A DNA stretch of 26,494 bases, taken from assembly GCA_964499865.1 (NCBI GenBank), contig CAZCPY010000035.1:1-26494 (forward strand). The letters run 5' to 3'. The notes under the pieces were generated by a model. It made no database searches. It was given only the letters and a program-made list of their open reading frames with translations, and had not been told where the DNA came from. The translations under genes and the position numbers were made by a program. Positions 1 to 6,355 of the stretch are shown here, piece after piece; the first letter of the stretch is position 1; each line of letters begins with the position of its first letter. The DNA is from JANOGU01 sp964499865 (GTDB taxonomy: Bacteria; Pseudomonadota; Alphaproteobacteria; Rhodobacterales; Rhodobacteraceae).

Positions 1-1462
1 CGCCAAGCTCCGCCCCGCGCCCGGTGCCGACCATGATCGAGGTCGGCGTGGCCAGTCCCATCGCGCAGGGGCAGGCGATGATCAGGACCGCGACCGCGTT
101 CACCAGTGCGAAGGTCAGCGCCGGATCGGGGCCGAAGATCAGCCAGACCGCGAAAGTCAGCGCCGCCAGCACCATGACCACGGGGACGAACCACATCGTC
201 ACCTTGTCGACCAGCGCCTGGATCGGGAGTTTCCCGCCTTGCGCCGCCTCGACCATGCGGATGATCTGCGCCAGCATCGTCGCCTCGCCCACCGCCGTCG
301 CGCGGAAGGTGAAGGCGCCGGTCTGGTTGACCGTGCCGCCGGTGACATGGCTGCCTGCGGTCTTCTCGACCGGCAGGGGCTCGCCCGAGATCATGCTTTC
401 GTCGATCCAGCTTGCGCCCGATGTCACCTCGCCGTCGACCGGCACCCGTTCGCCGGGGCGAACCTCGACCAGGTCGCCGGGAAGGACCTCGGCGACCGGA
501 ACCTCGACCGCCGCCCCGTCACGGACCACGCGGGCGGTCTTGGCCTGCAGGCCGACCAGCCGCTTGATCGCCTCGGAGGTGCGGCCCTTGGCGCGCGCCT
601 CGAGGTAGCGACCAAGCAGGATCAGCGTGATGATCACCGCCGCCGCCTCGTAGTACACGAAGTTCGACCCTGCGGGCAGCACGCCCGGGACGAAGGTCGC
701 GACCAGCGAATAGCCGTAGGCCGCCGAGGTGCCGACCGCGACCAGGCTGTTCATGTCGGGCGTGAGCCGCGCGAGGGCGGGAAATCCCTTGCGGAAGAAA
801 CGCAGGCCAGGGCCGAACAGGACCACGGTCGTCAGCACGAACTGGATATACCAGCTTGCCTGGAGGCCGATCGTGTTCACGATCGCCATGTGGATCGCCA
901 TGGACAGGTGGCGTCCCATCTCCAGAAACGCGACCGGCAGGGTCAGGGCGGCGGCGAGCAGCACGTCACGCTTCAGCCCCGCCTCTTCGGCGGCCTTCTT
1001 CGCGGCGGTCTCATCCGCCGTGGCCAGCGCCGGGGCTGCGGCGCGCGCCTCGTAGCCCGCATCGGCCACGGCGCGGGTCAGCGCGGCAAGGTCTGCCGCG
1101 CCGGTGATGCTGGCCCGTTCGGTCGCAAGGTTCACGCTGGCCGAGGTCACGCCCGGCACGGACTTCAACGCCTTTTCCACCCGCGCGACGCAGGAGGCGC
1201 AGGTCATGCCTTCGATCGCCAGCTCCACCGGGCGGGCTGGCACCTCGTAACCGGCGTCGGCCACCGCCTTGACCAGGGCCGCCCGGTCAAGCGCCACGCC
1301 CGTCACCTCGGCCCGTTCGGTCGCAAGGTTCACCGTGGCCCCGGTGACACCGGGAACGCCCTTGAGCGCCCGCTCGACGTGGGACACGCAGGACGCGCAG
1401 GTCATGCCCTCCACCTCCAGCACCTCGGTCGAGGGAGAAGCGGTTCGCGGTTGCATGTTCAT
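1..1462 (-). CDS. copA: Copper-exporting P1B-type ATPase, N-terminal part (runs off the left edge)
   Basis: Inner-membrane Cu(I) exporter that uses ATP to move cytosolic copper to the periplasm. The 487 visible residues hold two tandem HMA domains, each with GMTCASC (about residues 18-80 and 85-150), then membrane helices, the actuator domain with an SGEP loop (the TGE equivalent), and the CPC metal-site helix (IIACPCAMGLATP) just before the window edge. The phosphorylation and ATP-binding domains lie outside. The start ATG at 1462 is followed by a second Met two codons later and has a GAAGGA ribosome site about 9 bases upstream. It diverges from the copZ-like gene, and a CueR-type promoter lies just upstream. 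The CPC motif and twin HMA domains favour copper or silver over zinc. Whether the gene is intact beyond the window cannot be seen. Confidence 0.96.
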   Translation of the reverse strand, partial: MNMQPRTASPSTEVLEVEGMTCASCVSHVERALKGVPGVTGATVNLATERAEVTGVALDRAALVKAVADAGYEVPARPVELAIEGMTCASCVARVEKALKSVPGVTSASVNLATERASITGAADLAALTRAVADAGYEARAAAPALATADETAAKKAAEEAGLKRDVLLAAALTLPVAFLEMGRHLSMAIHMAIVNTIGLQASWYIQFVLTTVVLFGPGLRFFRKGFPALARLTPDMNSLVAVGTSAAYGYSLVATFVPGVLPAGSNFVYYEAAAVIITLILLGRYLEARAKGRTSEAIKRLVGLQAKTARVVRDGAAVEVPVAEVLPGDLVEVRPGERVPVDGEVTSGASWIDESMISGEPLPVEKTAGSHVTGGTVNQTGAFTFRATAVGEATMLAQIIRMVEAAQGGKLPIQALVDKVTMWFVPVVMVLAALTFAVWLIFGPDPALTFALVNAVAVLIIACPCAMGLATPTSIMVGTGRGAELG

Positions 1463-1495
1463 GGCGGAATCCTTCCGTGGATGCTTCGCCATCCG

Positions 1496-1526
1496 CACAT
1501 GGGGCCTCCCATCATGGGAAGGTCAA
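1496..1526 (-). promoter_or_regulatory. CueR/HmrR-type promoter of copA
   Basis: Read on the minus strand: TTGACC (1521-1526), a 19-bp spacer, then CATGTG (1496-1501) as the -10. The spacer holds the dyad ACCTTCCC...GGGAGGC, very close to the CueR operator. An overlong 19-bp spacer is the hallmark of promoters untwisted by MerR-family activators. It lies 34 bases upstream of the copA start. No CueR gene is in the window; it may lie left of copA. Confidence 0.8.
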
Positions 1527-1563
1527 GGAGATAATTTCCTCCGGCAGTCACGGCCTTGTGTGC

Positions 1564-1594
1564 TTGACCTTACAACTGTGGGAAGCCCCATATG
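1564..1594 (+). promoter_or_regulatory. CueR-type promoter of the copZ-like/DUF305 genes
   Basis: TTGACC (1564-1569), a 19-bp spacer and CATATG (1589-1594). The operator dyad ACCTTAC...GTGGGAAGC is less perfect than that of the divergent copA promoter, so response may be weaker. It sits 35 bases ahead of the small chaperone gene. The two promoters point away from each other with about 37 bases between their -35 elements. Confidence 0.75.
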
Positions 1595-1629
1595 GCGGAG
1601 CGTAGGGCGGAAATCCGAAGGAGGCACCC

Positions 1630-1818
1630 ATGCAGTTCCACATCGAGAACATGACCTGCGGCGGCTGCGCGCGCAGCGTCACCAAGGCGATCCAGTCCGT
1701 CGATCCGGCGGCCGAGGTCAAGGCGGATCCCGGCTCGCACAAGGTTGATGTGACATCCAGCGCCTCGCGGGACCGGCTGGTCGCGGCGCTGACCGAAGTG
1801 GGCTATGCTCCGGCCTGA
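1630..1818 (+). CDS. copZ: Small heavy-metal-associated (HMA) copper chaperone, CopZ-like
   Basis: A 62-residue cytosolic protein that is almost entirely one HMA domain, the usual size for CopZ. The metal site is MTCGGC, with Cys10 and Cys13 as expected Cu(I) ligands, and the tail GYAPA is typical of the family. Its likely role is to carry Cu(I) to the N-terminal HMA domains of the CopA ATPase encoded divergently, and perhaps to a CueR-type sensor. A strong ribosome site (GAAGGAGG) lies about 7 bases before the ATG, and a MerR-type promoter lies just upstream. The DUF305 gene starts 37 bases after its stop, so the two are probably cotranscribed. Confidence 0.92.
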   Translation: MQFHIENMTCGGCARSVTKAIQSVDPAAEVKADPGSHKVDVTSSASRDRLVAALTEVGYAPA

Positions 1819-1855
1819 GCCCGCCACACTGATCGCAAGCAAGGAGAAGCATGGA

Positions 1856-2257
1856 ATGACGAAGGCAGGACTTCTGATCGCGGCAGCTGCGGTTGCCGCG
1901 GGGATCGGCGCCGTGACGATCGGCTTTGCACAGAACGACGGCTCCATGGGCGGCATGAACATGGGCGGCATGAACATGGGCGGCATGGACATGGGGGCCG
2001 ACTCGCCCTCGTCCAAGGCCTATGCCGCCGTGATGAACACCATGATGGCGAACATGATGGTGCCCTACACCGGGGACGCCGATGTCGATTTCGTCAAGGG
2101 CATGATCCCGCATCACCAGGCCGCCATCGACATGGCCAAGGTGCAGCTCGAGTTCGGCAAGGACCCGGCGATCCGCGCCATCGCCGAAGAGGTGATCAAG
2201 GCCCAGGAAGCCGAGATCGCCACCATGAAGGCCTGGCTTGCCGCCAAAGGCATGTAG
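1856..2257 (+). CDS. DUF305 family periplasmic copper-associated protein
   Basis: A 133-residue exported protein. An N-terminal hydrophobic segment (residues 4-25, ending FAQ) serves as signal or anchor. A Met/Gly stretch (about 31-47) carries three MGGMNM-like repeats, likely soft Cu(I) ligands. The DUF305 helical domain follows, with its core motif GMIPHHQAAIDMA at about residues 82-94. Family members recur in copper-resistance loci and are thought to bind or sequester periplasmic copper; the exact activity is not settled. I chose ATG 1856 because AAGGAG lies 9 bases upstream and the signal peptide starts there; an upstream in-frame start at 1805 would overlap the copZ-like gene and spoil the signal peptide. 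Confidence 0.9.
   Translation: MTKAGLLIAAAAVAAGIGAVTIGFAQNDGSMGGMNMGGMNMGGMDMGADSPSSKAYAAVMNTMMANMMVPYTGDADVDFVKGMIPHHQAAIDMAKVQLEFGKDPAIRAIAEEVIKAQEAEIATMKAWLAAKGM
1951..1995 (+). repeat. Three 15-bp tandem repeats coding the Met-rich segment of the DUF305 protein
   Basis: Three units of the form CGGCATGRACATGGG lie in a row. The first two are identical and the third has one A-to-G change. Each codes GMNMG or GMDMG, so copy number sets the number of methionine copper ligands. Confidence 0.85.
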
Positions 2258-2263
2258 GAACTC

Positions 2264-2300
2264 CGGCACGGACGGACCAAATCCGGGTCCGTCCGTGCCG
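2264..2300 (+). terminator. Perfect GC-rich hairpin after the DUF305 gene
   Basis: A perfect 15-bp inverted repeat (2264-2278 with 2286-2300, loop AAATCCG) begins 7 bases after the DUF305 stop. There is no T tract, so it is not a classical intrinsic terminator. It may still stabilise the 3' end of the mRNA or act as a terminator in this high-GC genome. Confidence 0.6.
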
Positions 2301-2468
2301 ACCCCGGGCGTCCGGCAGAGGCATGGCGGACCCGGCGTTGCGGGGCGATGCCCCGACGGTGCCCCGACGGTGCCACGAGCTCTGCGATGCAGGGCGGAAG
2401 GCACGACGGTTGCACTGCGCACCGAGCGGCGGCCGCAGCAGCTCCCCATCCCCCCAGGCCGGGCACAT

Positions 2469-2826
2469 GCCCTGTCGGCTTTTGGCGACATCGTGCGGGC
2501 CGAATCGCGCAAAACGGTGCTGCGACCGAGGGCGATGTGCGTCCGGTCGATCGTGGTGACCGGCGATGCCGGGGGCGTGGCCGGGTCGGCGACGGACGGG
2601 CCGGGTCCAGACGAGGGTTTCGCGCAGGTGCTGCCCGACCGGAAGGCGGCGAAGGTCAGGGAGCTGCGTGCCCGGGGACTGCGGGTCGCCATGGTGGGCG
2701 GCGGGGATCGCCTTCGGCACCGGCTTTCTGTTGACCCTGGCAGTCGGGGCCGTCTTCATGTCGGCCTCGACCATCATCTTCGCCATCGTCGGCCAACTGC
2801 TGCGGCGCTACCGCGCAACCGGAGGA
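2469..2826 (+). pseudogene. Decayed C-terminal fragment of a copper P-type ATPase
   Basis: In one frame from about 2469 to 2705 the translation follows the end of the P-domain of a copper ATPase: an AFGDIVR segment, VRSIVVTGD (normally VTGDN), FAQVLPDRKAAKVRELR and VAMVGGG (normally VAMVGDGINDAP). At about 2704 the match shifts to another frame with GIAFGTG, then jumps to the last membrane helix (VGAVFMSASTII...LLRRY). The hinge NDAPAL, the helix between, and everything before the P-domain are missing. It therefore has a frameshift, internal deletions and no start. It lies between two intact copper-linked genes; the ribosome site of the DUF302 gene immediately follows. It is a remnant of a second copA-like gene, not a product of the intact copA at the left edge. 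Confidence 0.8.
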
Positions 2827-2833
2827 GCTGAAA

Positions 2834-3220
2834 ATGTCCTACACACTGGATCGCAAGATCACCGGCGCCGATCTCGCTGACATCGAGGCGCGAACCCGGG
2901 CGGCACTGGCCGCAAGGGGCTTCGGCGTGCTGACCGAAATCGACGTGCGGGCGACGATGAAGAAGAAGCTCGATGTCGACATGCCGGGCTACCTGATCCT
3001 TGGCGCCTGCAATCCGGGCATGGCGCATCAGGCGCTGGCGATGGAGCCGAAGGTGGGTGCGATGCTGCCCTGCAACGTCATCCTGCGCGAGGTCGCGGGC
3101 GGCGTCGAGGTCAGCGCGATCGACCCGGTCGCCTCGATGTCGGCGATTCCGAACGACGATCTGAAACGGGTGGCCGGACAGGTCCGCGCGATGCTTGCCG
3201 CGGTCGTCAACGGCATCTGA
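2834..3220 (+). CDS. DUF302 domain protein
   Basis: A 128-residue soluble protein that is one DUF302 domain: a short N-terminal strand, the helix AALAARGFGVLTEIDV, a YLILGACNP strand-turn at about 56-64, and the LPCNVILRE strand at about 78-87. There is no signal peptide, so it should be cytosolic. DUF302 proteins are frequent in metal and thiol stress loci but have no agreed function. Two cysteines (in GACNP and LPCNV), both common in the family, may matter. The start at 2834 has a strong GGAGGAG site 6 bases upstream. Its gene follows the ATPase remnant and ends 8 bases before the convergent DUF457-like gene. Confidence 0.88.
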   Translation: MSYTLDRKITGADLADIEARTRAALAARGFGVLTEIDVRATMKKKLDVDMPGYLILGACNPGMAHQALAMEPKVGAMLPCNVILREVAGGVEVSAIDPVASMSAIPNDDLKRVAGQVRAMLAAVVNGI

Positions 3221-3228
3221 CGCCCCGG

Positions 3229-3816
3229 CTACCCCGCCCCGTGCAGGCCGTGCAGCCCGCCGGTCATGAGGACCGGCAGGATCAGCGGCGCGGCGGTGAC
3301 AAGGATCAGCGCGCGCTGCCACAGGTCCCGCATCCGCCAGAGCAGGAAGGCGGTCAGCGCGATGGCCAGGCCGATTTCGAAGACGCCGAAGATCTCGCCG
3401 TAGAAGCGGGCATCCCAATAGCTGACCGGGCTGTTGAACACCCAGTCCGACAGCGGCCAGAACTGCCGCCGCGCGTCGTCGTTGTGGGTCAGGAAGTCCG
3501 CCGCGGCGTGCAGCAGGCCCGCCCCGGCAAAGGCGCGCAAGGCGGCATGACCCAGCCAGAGCGCCAGACCCAGAGCCGCGCCCCAGATCAGGAAACCGTG
3601 ATCCACGGCAAAGACCGCCTGCCAGCTTTCCGAGAAGTAGAGCTGCCCGAAGACCTGGTGTTCGGGCACTCCGGCGACGCGGGTGGCCCACAGCACCATG
3701 CCGAACATCGGCAGGTCCGGCACCAGCCCGCCCGCCAGCGCCGCCAGCAGGGTCGCAGGCACCAGCGGCCGACCGAAGACGGCCGCGCCGATCAGCATGT
3801 GCGACGGCGTGTTCAT
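3229..3816 (-). CDS. DUF457-like integral membrane protein (often labelled CobQ or YdjM-like)
   Basis: A 195-residue membrane protein with about four to five hydrophobic segments. The N-terminus MNTPSHMLIGAAVFGRP and the early GGLVPDLP motif match the family of membrane-bound putative metal-dependent hydrolases (DUF457/YdjM); the polar HAAADFLTHNDDARR segment near the middle carries conserved His and Asp. Database names such as cobalamin biosynthesis protein CobQ are common for this type but nothing here supports a role in cobalamin synthesis. It is the last gene of a minus-strand operon, starting 37 bases after the L,D-transpeptidase stop. The substrate is unknown. Confidence 0.72.
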   Translation of the reverse strand: MNTPSHMLIGAAVFGRPLVPATLLAALAGGLVPDLPMFGMVLWATRVAGVPEHQVFGQLYFSESWQAVFAVDHGFLIWGAALGLALWLGHAALRAFAGAGLLHAAADFLTHNDDARRQFWPLSDWVFNSPVSYWDARFYGEIFGVFEIGLAIALTAFLLWRMRDLWQRALILVTAAPLILPVLMTGGLHGLHGAG

Positions 3817-3853
3817 CGCGAAAGGACACTCCGGCAGGTCTGGCGGCCAGGCG

Positions 3854-4417
3854 TCATATGACGGTGACCGGCGTGCCGATGGGCACCTGTTCGTAAAGCG
3901 CGATCACATGTTCGTTCAGCATCCGGATGCAGCCGTTCGACACCGATTTCCCGATCGACGACGGCTCGGTCGTGCCGTGGATGCGGAAGTAGGTGTCGCG
4001 CCCGTCCTTGTAGAGATAAAGCGCGCGTGCGCCGAGCGGATTGTTCGGCCCGCCGGGAACCCCGTCGGCGAACTTGGCGTAGCGGCCGGGGTCCCTGCGG
4101 ATCATCGCATCCGTCGGACGCCACGACGGCCATTCCGCCTTGCGTTCGATGATTGCGCTGCCCTTGAACTCCAGCCCGGCCTTGCCGACGCCGACGCCGT
4201 AACGGATCGCGCGTTCGCTGTCGAAGACATGGTAGAGATAGTATTGCTTGGTGAAGACGAGGATCTGCCCCGGCGCATGGCGGTCGCGGACACGGACCTC
4301 GCGCGGCTGGAATTCCTCTGCCAGCACGAACGGCTGCGCGGGATGGGCACGAAGGATGCCCGGTGCGGCAAGAACAGACAGTGCTGCCCCGCCAAGAAGG
4401 AAACGTCGGGAAATCAT
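3854..4417 (-). CDS. L,D-transpeptidase (YkuD domain), copy 1
   Basis: A 187-residue exported cysteine transpeptidase. An N-terminal SRRFLLGG segment followed by a hydrophobic run looks like a Tat-type signal (cleavage near residue 24). The YkuD domain (about 50-187) has the catalytic set His147, Ser160-Asn-Gly-Cys163-Ile-Arg165, complete with the conserved Arg. Such enzymes make 3-3 cross-links in peptidoglycan or attach lipoproteins to it in the periplasm. It lies second in a minus operon, 39 bases after a small Cys/Pro-rich secreted protein and before the DUF457-like gene. A homologous enzyme is encoded divergently at 4941. The catalytic Cys makes this class sensitive to copper, which fits its place in a copper island. 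Confidence 0.92.
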   Translation of the reverse strand: MISRRFLLGGAALSVLAAPGILRAHPAQPFVLAEEFQPREVRVRDRHAPGQILVFTKQYYLYHVFDSERAIRYGVGVGKAGLEFKGSAIIERKAEWPSWRPTDAMIRRDPGRYAKFADGVPGGPNNPLGARALYLYKDGRDTYFRIHGTTEPSSIGKSVSNGCIRMLNEHVIALYEQVPIGTPVTVI

Positions 4418-4456
4418 GCTGGCTCCTGGGAAAGGACGGTGAGATGGGCTGTCCGT

Positions 4457-4759
4457 TCAGGAGCGCTGTCGCGGAGGGGGGGTGCGAGGGGGAAAGCTGC
4501 GGCCCGGGGACGTCACCGGCGTGATCGCGAAAAGCGTCGATCCCGAGGCTGCCGCCAAGGCGAGCAGGTCGGAAGAACCGGCCGCGACAAGCTGGCAGGC
4601 CGCGTGCCCGGACGCTTCGCCGCAGAGCATGTCCTGCAAATGCGCCGTCACTTCGTTGCCGCTCGGTCGCGTCGCAACTTCCGCGGCGCCCGGAGGCGCC
4701 AGCGCCAGCAGCGAGGCGAACAGAAACGTGCTGCAGAGAATGGCGAACACGGCGCGCAT
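4457..4759 (-). CDS. Small secreted Cys/Pro-rich protein, CruR/DUF2946-like
   Basis: A 100-residue product with a signal peptide (residues 1-26, ending GAAEVA), a central pair of cysteines (Cys46 and Cys55 with His52 between) and a proline/arginine-rich tail containing FPPRTPPPR. This architecture resembles small copper-sensing upstream ORF proteins of the CruR (DUF2946) kind, where a Cys motif senses copper and a C-terminal Pro motif arrests the ribosome to control downstream genes. It leads the operon for L,D-transpeptidase copy 1. The start ATG 4759 is chosen because the signal peptide begins there; the frame is open further upstream and no good ribosome site is seen, so the start is uncertain. 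Similarity is architectural, not a verified family match. Confidence 0.65.
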   Translation of the reverse strand: MRAVFAILCSTFLFASLLALAPPGAAEVATRPSGNEVTAHLQDMLCGEASGHAACQLVAAGSSDLLALAAASGSTLFAITPVTSPGRSFPPRTPPPRQRS

Positions 4760-4887
4760 GGCGAATATTAGGCCGCGTCCATGCCGGCTGATGCATTCAC
4801 ATCCCGGTGAACAAGAAAAACCTCTCACGGGCTGGCCATTTCGCAACGCCCTCACCTGTTTGTGACCCGTCCTCAACCGCAAGCGAT

Positions 4888-4918
4888 TTGACCTTCCCAT
4901 GTTGGAAGGAGACAGATG
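4888..4918 (+). promoter_or_regulatory. CueR-type promoter of the L,D-transpeptidase/PBP2 operon
   Basis: TTGACC (4888-4893), a 19-bp spacer and CAGATG (4913-4918). The spacer carries the near-perfect dyad ACCTTCC...GGAAGGA, the best CueR operator match in the window. It lies 22 bases before the ATG of L,D-transpeptidase copy 2, so it should place this operon under the same copper sensor as copA. Confidence 0.8.
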
Positions 4919-4940
4919 GTCGCAAAAAGAGGAGCAGAAC

Positions 4941-5495
4941 ATGCGATTCAACAGACGTCTCTTCGTTGCCGGCGCGCTGGCGGCGCCGTTTGTGATCAGC
5001 CGCCCGGCCCTGGCGAACGAGGATGGGCAGGTGCGCAACAACATCTCTGCCTTTCGCACGCAGGCGTGGCAGGACCACTTCGATTCGCTCGGCGTGGGGC
5101 TGATCATCTCGGACACGAATGCCAGGGTCCTGCAGCACTGGACGAGCGACGGCCAGATGAACATTTACCCGACGTCCGTCCCTCTGACCGACGAGCTGAC
5201 GCGGCGGGGCTACACCGAAGTCGTGGAAAAGCGCGTGAACCCCAGCTGGACGCCGACGCCGTCGATGCGGAAACGCAATCCCGAATGGCCGGCCTTCGTC
5301 CCCGGCGGCGATCCGTCCAACCCGCTTGGGACGCGTGCGCTGTATCTGTCGTGGCAGTACTACCGGATCCATGGCACGGATGACACGCGGAAAATCGGTC
5401 GACGCGCGTCCAACGGCTGCATCGGTCTGTACAACGAACAGATCGAGGAAATCTACGATCGCGCGCCCGTCGGCACCAAGGTAAAGCTGATCTGA
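4941..5495 (+). CDS. L,D-transpeptidase (YkuD domain), copy 2
   Basis: A 184-residue exported enzyme related to copy 1. It has a signal peptide (RRLFVAGALAAPFVISRPALA, Tat-like), then a YkuD domain with catalytic His144 and SNGC ending in Cys160. Unlike copy 1 and most of the family, the residue two after the Cys is Gly162 in place of Arg (NGCIGL), a change that may alter activity. The start 4941 is supported by GAGGAG 6 bases upstream; an in-frame upstream ATG at 4899 lies inside the promoter spacer and is rejected. It is first in a long plus-strand operon behind a CueR-type promoter, which implies copper induction of cell-wall cross-linking. Confidence 0.9.
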   Translation: MRFNRRLFVAGALAAPFVISRPALANEDGQVRNNISAFRTQAWQDHFDSLGVGLIISDTNARVLQHWTSDGQMNIYPTSVPLTDELTRRGYTEVVEKRVNPSWTPTPSMRKRNPEWPAFVPGGDPSNPLGTRALYLSWQYYRIHGTDDTRKIGRRASNGCIGLYNEQIEEIYDRAPVGTKVKLI

Positions 5496-5499
5496 CGTC

Positions 5500-5883
5500 A
5501 TGAAGGCGGCCATGCCAGGTCAGACCGGACACGGCCAGCGTTTCGCTGGCCTCCGGCGGCATGTGTCCATGTGGCTGCTTTCCGTTGCCCTCGCGTTTGG
5601 CCTGATCCTTGGCCCGTCCGCCGAAGCACGGGCCTTTGCCGAACTCGATGCCGAGGCCACGGTGGCCGGCCTCGATGATCCCCCTTCCGATGGCGGAAAC
5701 CAGACGACATCCGCAGCGGCCTGCCATCCGGGCATTGCCTGCGCCGCATTCGTGGTTCCGGCAGGGCCTTCGCCCGCGCTGGCCGGCCCTTACGACAGCA
5801 GACTGCGCCCGGAGGTGGCGCAGTCGCAGCGTCGATTCGGCGGCCCGACCGTAACCCTGCCCCCGCCCCGTCACCCGGTCTGA
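5500..5883 (+). CDS. Small secreted Cys/Pro-rich protein, CruR/DUF2946-like (second copy)
   Basis: A 127-residue protein from ATG 5500; an internal ATG at 5512 has a better ribosome site (GAAGG) and would give 123 residues. A hydrophobic segment (about residues 24-43, ending AEARA) is the signal peptide. The middle has ACHPGIAC (Cys75 and Cys81) and the C-terminus ends LPPPRHPV. The cysteine pair plus terminal PPPR parallels the other two small proteins in the window, so a role as copper-responsive leader is possible. It begins 4 bases after the L,D-transpeptidase stop. The 167-base gap after it, before the cytochrome-like genes, would suit regulated termination. Confidence 0.62.
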   Translation: MKAAMPGQTGHGQRFAGLRRHVSMWLLSVALAFGLILGPSAEARAFAELDAEATVAGLDDPPSDGGNQTTSAAACHPGIACAAFVVPAGPSPALAGPYDSRLRPEVAQSQRRFGGPTVTLPPPRHPV

Positions 5884-6050
5884 GGGGCAGGCCGGGCGCG
5901 GGTCCGACGGCATGGCTGCGCGTGAACCGCGGCGTCTGCCGTGACAGCCGATGGCCCCCAGCCTGAACCGCGTCGGACGCGCGTGGCGCGCGACGGCCAC
6001 GGTGGCCGGCCCGGCAGATCAACAAGACGAAACCGGGGGCAGTCAGGCAG

Positions 6051-6353
6051 ATGAAACTTCAATGGACAGGCGCAACCGCGCTTGCCTCTCCCCTTGCGGC
6101 GGTGGCAGCGGCGCACAAGGGGGCGATTGGTGTCGTTCTGGACCGGATGAACGGGATGACGGCAATGAAGGACACGGTCGCGGAACGCGTGGGATACGCC
6201 GGGACGGCGAGCGGTGGTCCGGTTGCCCGCAGCACACCGGACCCGACCATGCCGGGGATCGGCCTGACGACGCCGGCCGCGGACGACCTGTTTGCGCGGA
6301 GTTCGGCCACTTGCTCGTCTTGCCGTGCGCGGTATCGCGCAGGCCGGAACTGA
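6051..6353 (+). CDS. Cytochrome c'-like protein, shortened and without heme-ligand His (possibly pseudogene)
   Basis: A 100-residue product with a signal peptide (to AVAAAH) followed by GVVLDRMNGMTAMKD, a recognisable cytochrome c' first helix. The middle is too short: cytochrome c' is normally about 130-150 residues. The C-terminus TCSSCRARYR corresponds to the heme motif CxxCHxxYR, but the His codon is CGT (Arg) at 6324-6326, one transition away from CAT. It should not bind heme as a normal c-type cytochrome. It may be a decaying gene or a repurposed thiol or metal-binding protein. The ribosome site is weak. The next gene starts 3 bases after its stop. Confidence 0.6.
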   Translation: MKLQWTGATALASPLAAVAAAHKGAIGVVLDRMNGMTAMKDTVAERVGYAGTASGGPVARSTPDPTMPGIGLTTPAADDLFARSSATCSSCRARYRAGRN

Positions 6354-6355
6354 CG

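Noticed and set aside
239..1534. Long plus-strand open frame of 431 codons
   Set aside because: It is the antisense shadow of copA; its translation is Arg/His/Gly-rich without family signatures, while the minus strand gives a clear ATPase.
2346..2376. Twofold CCCCGACGGTG repeat
   Set aside because: Only two short copies in non-coding decayed sequence; too little to call an element.
1718..2692. Minus-strand frame of 324 codons over DUF305 and the ATPase remnant
   Set aside because: No start context or recognisable motif; opposite strand explains the region.
3683..4771. Plus-strand frame of 362 codons across the L,D-transpeptidase operon
   Set aside because: Antisense to three supported minus-strand genes; composition is shadow-like.
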